NCBI GenBank assembly: GCA_026874595.1
Contig: CM049320.1
Span: 36,118,214-36,182,213, forward strand
Origin: Sipunculus nudus
Lineage: Eukaryota; Annelida; Sipuncula; Golfingiida; Sipunculidae
Direction of reading: 5' to 3'
DNA: 64,000 nucleotides
Both the position numbers and the translations under genes were made by a program. Positions within the stretch are counted from its first letter, which is position 1. Every line of letters begins with the position of its first letter. This document shows positions 28,255-36,189 of this stretch, in pieces. The notes under the pieces were generated by a model. That model worked only from the letters and a program-made list of their open reading frames with translations. It was not told where the DNA came from and ran no database searches.

Positions 28255-29019
28255 ATGATCAAACCCCGCATGATGGCTGCTTCGGGGTTTTACTACGACG
28301 ACATTTCTGCCGTGATCAACTGCGCCTTTTGTGCAGCATCTTTCACTGAGTATCCCACAGGTTTCTGTCCTATGTGGTTCCATATGTTGTACTTTGGAAA
28401 CGCATGTCCCTTTATCAACGGGAAACCGACTGACAACATCCCGGCGCCAGACAGTCTTGATCCAACGTCATTTCACACTATGGAGGCTTTGGGAATACGC
28501 AAGCACAACCCTGTCGTACCCGCCATGGGAACACTTGAGGAGAGACTTGACTCGTTCAAACCGTTACACCGCCGCTGGCCAATAGGGACTGTGCCCCCAT
28601 CCGAGCAAATGGCTGAAGCAGGTTTTTTTCACCTAGGAGTAGGCGCACAGACCCGATGCTTCTGCTGCGGTAAGAAGTGCGGGGAGTTTGGACCAAACGA
28701 TGACCCATGGAAAGCACACGAAAGGTTTAGCCCAAAATGTCTGTTTGTTATCCGCTGTAAGCCACGATCAGTTGCCGACCAGCAAAGACGTCCCAGCCAC
28801 GGCGCACGACATGACACATTCGATGTCGGCGGTGAAACGTTCGGCCGTGCGGAAACAGGACGCACACTGTTGTGCACCGTCTGCTTAGAAAACGAAGTGG
28901 AGGTTATCTTTTTCCCCTGTAAACATATAATCGTCTGCAACCAGTGTGCTCTGTGTTTGCTCCACTGTCCCGTGTGCCGTGAACCTATATATGGCAGTGC
29001 AAACGTGTTCATCGCTTGA
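28255..29019 (+). CDS. Inhibitor-of-apoptosis protein 1: truncated BIR, BIR, RING
   Basis: The 254 residues from the ATG at 28255 contain the zinc-binding part of a first BIR (CAFC, x16, H, x7, C), a complete second BIR (CFCC, x16, H, x6, C, ending ERFSPKC) and a C-terminal C3HC4 RING (CTVCLENEVEVIFFPCKH, then CNQC and CPVC). The start of BIR1 lies upstream beyond an in-frame TGA, so the first ATG here gives a protein missing the N-terminal helix of BIR1. IAPs bind caspases or IAP antagonists through BIRs and ubiquitinate through the RING. BIR2 and the RING look intact, so the shorter protein may still work. First of three tandem IAP genes. Confidence 0.85.
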   Translation: MIKPRMMAASGFYYDDISAVINCAFCAASFTEYPTGFCPMWFHMLYFGNACPFINGKPTDNIPAPDSLDPTSFHTMEALGIRKHNPVVPAMGTLEERLDSFKPLHRRWPIGTVPPSEQMAEAGFFHLGVGAQTRCFCCGKKCGEFGPNDDPWKAHERFSPKCLFVIRCKPRSVADQQRRPSHGARHDTFDVGGETFGRAETGRTLLCTVCLENEVEVIFFPCKHIIVCNQCALCLLHCPVCREPIYGSANVFIA

Positions 29020-29642
29020 ACCTATCGAACCATGTGAATAGTACAGTGACCGTTAACTTTCACGAAATTAGGAATATACTAATATGTGTTAAGTGTTAAC
29101 ATATCAGTGTCATCATCATATGTACACCTCTGTATGTAAAACAAACCATACTCGCTCATACGAGTGTCAAGGACGTGATGTCTTTGTAAGAGGATATGAC
29201 TGCTAATCACGTACCGGATACCCTGCTACTTAAACGTGGTTTATGGAAACAATGTATAAAACGTCGTTGGTCGTATGTTTCGGTTATGACGCACCAGCAG
29301 GGAGTTTTTTTGGTGTTTACGTAGTTATTTGATATATGTGTTTGTGAGTCACGTTACCCCTGCCATTAAACATGTTTTACAAAACGTTGTTTGTGCGTGT
29401 TGTGGAATTTCCTATGTTTGACGTCATGTCTGCTTTCTTGCTATATAAGCTCAGCACTACAGAATGTTCAGCATAACCGCCGCGGACGTCGACTGTTCAG
29501 TTTCGGCATCATAAGTCAGCATCCTGTCATTAATAAACGGAGTGACTGTTATTTGGCACAGGGCTCTACAATTGATTCCATATGACTATCGTGCTGCTGA
29601 GCTCGTCTGGAACTTATATACACCACAGGTTGTCTGTCCAAT
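29020..29642. other. AT-rich intergenic region upstream of the spliced IAP gene
   Basis: About 620 bases without a credible gene. TATA-like elements are TATAAAA near 29256 and TATATAA at 29442-29448. The second lies about 195 nt before the ATG at 29643, which suggests a long or spliced leader. A 64-codon frame at 29391-29585 is not convincing. Confidence 0.4.
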
Positions 29643-31731
29643 ATGGTAACTATATATAATAACTTGACGGGAGAGATTGTCAGTGACCGTGAACATTACA
29701 GATATGAGATCAACCGGCTGGTGTCATACAAAACGTGGCCGAAAGGAAACCCAGCATTTCCGACAGCTCTGGCAAAAGTCGGGTTCTATTATACAGGGCG
29801 TGAAGATGAGGTAAAGTGCTTTGTTTGTGACATTCGTCTGAAACGTTGGGTGGAAACGGACCTCCCGTTGTCCGAACACGAGAGACACGCTCCTAGGTGC
29901 CAGTTCATTTTAGGAATCGACATTGGAAATGTTCCTATGGTCGCTGAAAATGAAGTGTTTTCGTTGGACAGAATACGCGAAGAAGAACGCAAGGTCACAT
30001 TACTGAGACAGACTGCCTCTGAGACAACAGGTGGAGCAAGTGGTAGCGCTACATCTAACACAAACAATGTGCCCTTACCGTTTATATTCACCTTCTTTGG
30101 CAACACTGGAGCAAAATGTAAAGTGCCACAACTGAAGATTGCTGTGAAGGAAACTTTAACTTCATTGCAACCCAACAATGAAGGGCGTTCTCCACAGTCC
30201 CATGTTCAAGCTGCTGCTGGCCCGTCCAGCATGCCCGCTGCATTCAATACAGGTCAGGATAAACCTCGGGAAGCAGAAACGGGTAGGGAAAAACCTCGGG
30301 CTCTAACACCGTCAAATTCTACACCGGGCATGTCGACATTGAGCCAGGATATGCAGAACCTATCTTTGCAGAGAACCAGTGTCAGCACGTCCAATATTCC
30401 AGAGACCCCTGGGGTAAGTTAAATGTTTGCAATCACGTTATAGAGCTGATACATACATAGCGAAACTGTCAAATTGTTATACATTTGATCATAGATTACA
30501 GCGCATGTAAAGGTTTGCGGGGTGTTTTGCTGTTGTGAGAAACGTATGGGTAACATGTGCGTTTAACTGAAACGGACATATGATCATGTGGACGTCATTG
30601 CACGTTACGACAATAAAGTCTGTTCTGTTTTTCAGGCACCTGATGAGATGTGTGACGCGGCAAGCATCAGAACGATGATGCACCACGCGGCACATCCACA
30701 ATACGCTGACGTAGCGATCCGGTTCAGGTCATTCAGACTGTGGCAGGCGTCGTCAATTCAACCTGTCGCCAGACTCTGTCAAGCGGGCTTCTTTTACATA
30801 GGCCAGGACGACCGTGTACGCTGTTTTATGTGCGGAGGTGGACTTTGTAATTGGGATGCAGACGATAATCCTTGGACCGAACACGCACGTTGGTTCCCCC
30901 GCTGTGAGTTCCTGAATGCATGCAGACACATACCGGAGGTCCAGAATGCCATCAACGGTATGATAGACCAGTCTGAACAGGCGGGTGAGAACCGTTCACG
31001 AACTGATATTTCTGACGTTGTTGCTTCTTTTATGACTACACCAATGGTTAAAGAGGCACTTGAAATGGGCTTTACAAGGGATAGCATTAAGGGTGCTATG
31101 CGACTAAAGGGACGGGCATGTGTTGACATCAATGAACTTATGGATGCTGTAAAAAAGTTTGAAGTGACTCAAAGCCGTTTTGAAAAAACAGTCACATATG
31201 CAAACATTGCACATACAGAGATTGATTCGGAGGATGAAAACGAACCGGAAAATGCTTCTACCTCTGTTGCAGCCTCAGCGTGCAAGAACGGCGAGTGTGG
31301 AACAAGCCAGGGTGAGGAGGCAACAGGAACGAGCACCCAGAAAACAGAGAAATGTTCTGATAGCTCTAAGAAACGTAAGAAAAAGAAGACACAGAAGAAG
31401 AAGCAAAATAAGAAAAGCGAACAGGTCCCACAGCCGACACCTGGTAGCGCCGGGGAAACAGCAGATGACAAAGAAAGCGAAAAGGCCCCACAGCCGACAG
31501 GTAGTAGCGCCGGGGAAACGGCTGATGACAAAAAACCGCCGTGATACACTTTCCGCAGAAATACAGGCACTCCGCGACAAGACGAAGTGCAAAGTCTGTC
31601 TGACGAGCGAGGTTAACATCGTCTTCTTACCATGCAGCCATTTGGTCTGTTGCCTTGACTGTTCCCTGCAGCTGCAAAAATGTCCCATTTGTCGTGAACT
31701 CATTAAAGCCACAGTGAAAACATTTATGTGA
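29643..31731 (+). CDS. Inhibitor-of-apoptosis protein 2, spliced: BIR, BIR, UBA, RING (cIAP-like)
   Basis: Exon 1 (29643-30413) encodes a BIR (CFVC, x16, H, x6, C) and a Pro/Ser-rich linker. A phase-0 intron (GTAAGT ... TTTTTCAG) leads to exon 2 from 30636, with a second BIR (CFMC, x16, H, x6, C), a UBA domain matching animal cIAPs (TTPMVKEALEMGFTRDSIKG), a Lys-rich stretch and a 60-base tandem repeat. The frame then stops at 31544, but a perfect RING (CKVCLTSEVNIVFLPCSH, CLDC, CPIC) lies in the +1 frame to 31731. A 58-nt GT-AG intron (31501-31558, phase 1) would join the frames exactly; an extra A in the A6 run at 31530-31535 is the other explanation. The domain order equals that of cellular cIAP/XIAP, suggesting capture of a host gene with introns. 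Confidence 0.82.
30414..30635 (+). other. Intron 1 of IAP 2 (222 nt)
   Basis: GTAAGT donor after a full codon, TGTTTTTCAG acceptor, both phase 0. Translation of the open frame across the donor ends after two codons, and the frame before the acceptor is not BIR-like, so splicing is the simplest reading. Confidence 0.75.
31416..31535 (+). repeat. Two-copy 60-base tandem repeat in the IAP 2 gene
   Basis: Two near-identical units encode SEQVPQPTPGSAGETADDKE and a close variant. The proposed 58-nt intron donor (31501) and the A6 run (31530-31535) both lie in the second unit, so the repeat could also have misled assembly. Confidence 0.7.
31501..31558 (+). other. Proposed short intron 2 of IAP 2 (58 nt)
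   Basis: CAG|GTAGTA donor and ACTTTCCGCAG acceptor; removal takes the frame from the UBA exon into the RING exon at phase 1. It is very short, so an indel at the A6 run inside it is an equal rival. Confidence 0.45.
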
Positions 31732-32048
31732 ATGACACACAAGGGTCATATGATGGTAAATAACGATTCTTGCGTATACTACACCGACACGCAGTGTGAA
31801 AAGAGGTACAATATTTGACTCTCCCCCTAAGTGTTGTTACTGCTACCGCTTCATTTCTGATACATACATATTTGCCATATACAGTTAGTGGTGTGTATGT
31901 ATCATGTATAGCCCCCGTTACACCACGTAGATCGCTTAGCATAAAGGCACGTGGTCTGCCGTGTTGCACAACACATATTCCCCACGTCTTCCATATATAG
32001 CCGCGCTCCAGGGACTGCACTGCAGTCTGTACTCGACCATCCGTTAAC

Positions 32049-32636
32049 ATGTCTGACATATCTCTCTCCGTGCCCGCCATGAGAAAGGTAACAACGTTAA
32101 CTGAGGTTGTAGGACAGGAGGTATTACCCACCGTCTATTTAACTCAGCCTTCTATGCAACAGTACATAGATCGCCTGGCGTCGTTTTTACCGAACTGGCC
32201 TGTACGCGACATACAAAAGCCTGCCAGGCTGGCAGAAGCTGGCTTGTATTACACGGGCAGCGCAGACAAGGTTAAGTGTTTCCAATGCGGTGTCCTTCTT
32301 GACCAGTGGTTGCCAGAACACGACCCGTGGGTAGAGCATGCCAAACGGACACATGGATGCTCTTTCCTGGATGCACGCCTAAGCGTAACCTCGCATGAAA
32401 ACGTCTTGGCGTCACCCAAAGCTACCGATCAACAAACAAGACGTCAAACCCCAATACAAGACGAAGGACAAAACGAGGACAGGTGTTTGTGCAAGGTGTG
32501 TTTTGCAGAGGAAGTGAGTGTCGTCTTCTTGCCTTGCAATCACCTGCTGGTGTGCAACACATGCTCTGCTCAGCTTCAGGTTTGCCCCCAATGCAATGTG
32601 CGCGCATCAAACAAGATACGTATATATTTATGTTGA
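32049..32636 (+). CDS. Inhibitor-of-apoptosis protein 3: one BIR plus RING
   Basis: The ATG at 32049 is followed by a 195-aa protein with one BIR at ~60-125 (NWPVRDIQKPARLAEAGLYY, then CFQC, x16, H, x6, C) and a C-terminal C3HC4 RING (CKVCFAEEVSVVFLPCNH, CNTC, CPQC). The BIR-RING layout matches baculovirus and mollusc-herpesvirus IAPs. It is intact. It follows IAP 2 by about 320 nt, and all three IAPs run in the same direction, which suggests local duplication or repeated capture. Confidence 0.9.
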   Translation: MSDISLSVPAMRKVTTLTEVVGQEVLPTVYLTQPSMQQYIDRLASFLPNWPVRDIQKPARLAEAGLYYTGSADKVKCFQCGVLLDQWLPEHDPWVEHAKRTHGCSFLDARLSVTSHENVLASPKATDQQTRRQTPIQDEGQNEDRCLCKVCFAEEVSVVFLPCNHLLVCNTCSAQLQVCPQCNVRASNKIRIYLC

Positions 32637-32760
32637 GTATCGACTAAAACATTGTTGTACTGGCGCGCGGACTTTATTACCCACGGACCATGTGTATTAT
32701 CAGTCGTATATTCTAGAACAGTTCGTATAACGGCCCCTGTGGATATTGTGTATTACTGTA

Positions 32761-32810
32761 TATGAAATAAAACAGGTTTATGTAGATATGAAATAAAACA
32801 GGTTTATGTA
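32761..32810 (+). repeat. 26-bp direct repeat carrying two AATAAA signals
   Basis: TATGAAATAAAACAGG and the bases after it occur at 32761 and 32787 with a 26-base period. Each copy has an AATAAA (32766-32771 and 32792-32797), giving the IAP 3 transcript a doubled polyadenylation signal. Confidence 0.75.
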
Positions 32811-32913
32811 CAGCTCCGGTTAGTCCGGGCGCGTATTTACTGCATGTTTGTTACATATCGTATAAACCGTCGTATCCATAACCGTCTTTATTGTGTTTTT
32901 GTTGATATTTGTG

Positions 32914-35118
32914 ATGTACGTGAAGTGTTCGTATGAGTGTATCTGTCCAAATGCTCCTGGATATTTGAACGCAGTAAATGTAACGATGGATTGTCAGCAT
33001 TTTGTCTTTTGCCGTAGGGTGTCATGCAAGAACGAAGGTCTGGTGCCCTATGCACCTTCCGAATCATTGAAGCGTAAGCTCCAAGTGCGTGGCACGAATT
33101 TTAAAAAACGCGGCCGTAAACCATGGGATCTTTGGGTTGAAAGGACGTCTGTTGACACTAGCCCTTGTGAAAATGGGTTCATCCTCGGGTTTGATCCTAC
33201 GACATGGACTCCAGTGGCGATCATACACCTGTACACGGGTTTCTTGATGTATCGGGCAGATACCCAAAGTTTGTTTTGGAGGGGCTACATTTCCAATGAC
33301 ACAAAGGTGAACGGGTCGGTGTCACTAGGTGCGCACTTGAGCCAACTGATCAAGTTACCAGACCCTTACTTGTTTCACACTGTGCATGCCGACTGGAAGG
33401 GCCTGACAGGGGCATTTCAAGGAAGACATATGCAACCGGGTTTCATGGATATGGGAGTTCGCCGATTCAACCAAGACGCGAATGCCATAGAGTCAGGGCT
33501 GGCCCCGTGCGACGCAGACAGTGCATGGGGGAACTGCCGTTCATCTTTCATAGAGTCCCTACCGGTTGAATTCCAGGGTGATGGGGATATCTCAACAGCC
33601 CTCGATCTTCACAAAGCAGGTGACCAATGGCGGGAAAATGAAGAACACTTAGTGCGGGATGCGGGGGCAGCTGTCCTGACGTACGAGACGGTTCATCTTT
33701 CAGGCAAACGTTACAGGCTGCTACTAGCTGACCTACTGCCACAAAACGGGAAAAACCATAAATCGTGCAACGCGTCTGACAAACGCTGGCAAAATACTGC
33801 CGACCCGTCGGACGAAAGTCTACACACGTGTGACTGTTACAGCTACCGTCTGAAGGATCACCCAGTTCTGTGGAAGGCCTTGACACCCACGTCTTACGCC
33901 CTCTGCGAACTGGATAATTTCGAACTGGCTCCGGCCTGGGTATGCGTCTGGACAGCAGACAAACATCGGGAGGACAAAAGCGCCGTTGACACATCACGCA
34001 ACTTGGACAACCTCTTGGGACGGGAGCGATTTGCGACCGTGCGGGCTAAATGCCACCAGTGGATGAACAAACTTCTGTGCTTGATCGCTGACGCCGCCAA
34101 AACAGGCGTACCATCCGAGGACACGCAACTTCGGCATTTAGAAAAAAGACAGAAACGAAATTTAAGTATTTGTTCACAACCGAGCCTACACGGCACAGAG
34201 AAATGGGTCGCGTCGACCTGTAGACAGAAGAAACAAACAGAGTTACCACACCTTTCATGGTTGGACACAGCCTGGGCTGACAAAGCCGAAAAACTAAGTT
34301 TGACCACCTCGGAGCTTGCTGCGTACAACTGTGAGCGGGTCGCCAGGTTGGTTGCAGTCCCTCGGGCACAGCTCCCGAAACTTACAGCAGACAGCAAAAG
34401 CCAATCTACAACGAAAGCATATGGGGTGGACCATCCGTCATTCGTTCAGAGTAAACCCGGCGTTACCTTCGAGGAATACGACAGCGACGTGGACGAAGAC
34501 ATATCACAACATGCTGCCACAGCAAAGGAGACTTTTTCCGGTGAGGCAACGTCGGCAAGTACGTCTGCAAGTGACGACACAGCTTTGCCTGTAGAAAGGC
34601 CAAAAGAGGCTACCAGTGTGACCCCTGTGTGGTTGTGCGATATAATGGGGAAGGTCATGGCAGCGTACGTGTACATGTGTGTGAACTATGTGTCGAGATG
34701 CAGAGGGACGGGTGTCGCACGTTTGAAGTCTCACGTGAGGCAATCGATGCGTTTGCGGGAGCGGAGAAAGGATGAACCGCCTGATGCAGACGTTGTCCTG
34801 TTTAACCTGCTGTCCCCCGAGCTGCCACAACACCACGTATACATACGGCTTATGGGCGACATGTGCAAGGAGGACAAGATTGCCCTGAAGGTGTTGTTGA
34901 CGGCTGCTGCTGACGTGGTGGGGTTCAGCGCTGCAGACTGTTTCGAGAATGGGTCGCTGTCCACCGATGATACCCCATACAGCAGACAGAGGATTCAGGA
35001 GGGCGATGTTTACGTAGGCGCGGTATGGCCACTGTCTGAACGAACCTGCGTCAGAGAAGAACCAGAACAAGCGTTCCGTTTGTTGCTGGAAAAATGCAGG
35101 GAGAAGTGGGACGATTGA
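32914..35118 (+). CDS. Large protein, possibly a secreted or membrane glycoprotein (734 aa)
   Basis: The first ATG is at 32914, but the frame is open upstream to 32866 and encodes a signal-peptide-like hydrophobic run (FIVFLLIFVMYVKC) that begins before this ATG. The N-terminal half is Cys- and Trp-rich with N-glycosylation sequons. CENGFILGFDPTTWTPV recalls FAFGYDPETYTHNC in the gB-type protein at 40690-43248, a faint local similarity. The later part is charged and includes an acidic stretch (YDSDVDEDIS). The frame ends at TGA 35116-35118 and continues open in the same frame into the next gene. TATAAACC near 32861 may be the promoter element. Function unknown. Confidence 0.75.
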   Translation: MYVKCSYECICPNAPGYLNAVNVTMDCQHFVFCRRVSCKNEGLVPYAPSESLKRKLQVRGTNFKKRGRKPWDLWVERTSVDTSPCENGFILGFDPTTWTPVAIIHLYTGFLMYRADTQSLFWRGYISNDTKVNGSVSLGAHLSQLIKLPDPYLFHTVHADWKGLTGAFQGRHMQPGFMDMGVRRFNQDANAIESGLAPCDADSAWGNCRSSFIESLPVEFQGDGDISTALDLHKAGDQWRENEEHLVRDAGAAVLTYETVHLSGKRYRLLLADLLPQNGKNHKSCNASDKRWQNTADPSDESLHTCDCYSYRLKDHPVLWKALTPTSYALCELDNFELAPAWVCVWTADKHREDKSAVDTSRNLDNLLGRERFATVRAKCHQWMNKLLCLIADAAKTGVPSEDTQLRHLEKRQKRNLSICSQPSLHGTEKWVASTCRQKKQTELPHLSWLDTAWADKAEKLSLTTSELAAYNCERVARLVAVPRAQLPKLTADSKSQSTTKAYGVDHPSFVQSKPGVTFEEYDSDVDEDISQHAATAKETFSGEATSASTSASDDTALPVERPKEATSVTPVWLCDIMGKVMAAYVYMCVNYVSRCRGTGVARLKSHVRQSMRLRERRKDEPPDADVVLFNLLSPELPQHHVYIRLMGDMCKEDKIALKVLLTAAADVVGFSAADCFENGSLSTDDTPYSRQRIQEGDVYVGAVWPLSERTCVREEPEQAFRLLLEKCREKWDD

Positions 35119-35148
35119 GTGTCCCGACGGGATTCCCTGTGGTCATAT

Positions 35149-36180
35149 ATGCCGAAAACGGATAACATGCTGTGGGATAAAGGATGCGAGCACGCCCGGA
35201 TCCAGACATCGGCACAAGTGCGACGCATGGCCGGGTGGCTGGGTCTGCACCTTTCAGGAAAGACGGCGATCTACCTGTTAGCGACATGCATACCCGACTG
35301 TATGGGTAATGCATGCGATCGAACAAAAGCAGGAGGGGCTTCCCCGTTGGTCAACATGATAATGGAGGACATCGTCCTGAGCCAGGCGATGAAACCAAAG
35401 ACGGCAAAGGAACAGGACCTCTTGGTGTCGGGCGACTGGTGGGACTGTGGGAAAACAGACCTCTGGACACAACGGCTGTCGCTTTTGAACATAGAGAATA
35501 AATGGAAGGCAAAGATCGCACGGCATTTGAAACCTTTGGGAATATGGGTGCTGCATTTTGTGGAAAGGTTCATGCACGCCCACGTTACGAGTGGTTCAAG
35601 TTCAAATAACGTGGTGCACGCCCGTTTCCGGGCGGGCAGCTACTTGGCCACTACCCTGTTGTTGAAAGCCATCGGGCGGCTGTGCGGAATGTGCCGCATA
35701 TTTTTGCGTCGGCTACCTGTCCCTCCGACGGACGCTAAGGAGGCGCCAACGCTTAGACAAAAACGGGTCAACTTTTTGCGCCGGAGGGCACAAAACATAA
35801 ACAACATCTGCGTGCACATCGCAGAAAGGTTGCTTGACACAGGATCCGAATCAGATGAGCTGCGGGCACACATGCGCTGCATGATCACAAGAAAAGCACC
35901 ATTATTCCTGTGGGATCCCTCCCGTCCAAACCTATCTGGATACCTGAAGCGTTGCATAAAGGATTCCTGCCCTGCAGTATCGACTGGACAGACCGAAAGA
36001 TGGCTGAGGAGCATCACCCAATATAAGGCGGTGGCCAGTGGTAACAGCCAGTCCGCCTTGTGGGATATACACACGTGCATCCACGGCACGCCGTTTACTG
36101 CACAAGACAGCGTGACAGATGTTCACAGCTCTCCTGTTTGGAATGACTTTTGCGTTTGGATGAAAACGCACGTGTTTTAA
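35149..36180 (+). CDS. Protein of unknown function in frame behind a TGA (343 aa)
   Basis: The ATG at 35149 lies 30 nt after the stop of the preceding gene in the same reading frame, with no stop between. The product is basic and helical, with hydrophobic patches (SYLATTLLLKAIGRLCGMCR; LGIWVLHFVERF) that could be membrane-associated. It may be an independent gene or the C-terminal third of a fused ~1,080-residue protein reached by readthrough or interrupted by a nonsense codon. No recognisable domain. Confidence 0.65.
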   Translation: MPKTDNMLWDKGCEHARIQTSAQVRRMAGWLGLHLSGKTAIYLLATCIPDCMGNACDRTKAGGASPLVNMIMEDIVLSQAMKPKTAKEQDLLVSGDWWDCGKTDLWTQRLSLLNIENKWKAKIARHLKPLGIWVLHFVERFMHAHVTSGSSSNNVVHARFRAGSYLATTLLLKAIGRLCGMCRIFLRRLPVPPTDAKEAPTLRQKRVNFLRRRAQNINNICVHIAERLLDTGSESDELRAHMRCMITRKAPLFLWDPSRPNLSGYLKRCIKDSCPAVSTGQTERWLRSITQYKAVASGNSQSALWDIHTCIHGTPFTAQDSVTDVHSSPVWNDFCVWMKTHVF

Positions 36181-36189
36181 AAATCACGA

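Noticed and set aside
31169-31742. Leftward hydrophobic Cys/Phe-rich frames opposite IAP 2
   Set aside because: They are the complement of the Lys-rich linker, which gives Phe/Leu runs on the other strand; not membrane proteins.
31724-32131. 135-codon leftward frame upstream of IAP 3
   Set aside because: Overlaps the IAP 3 promoter and N-terminus and lacks coding character.
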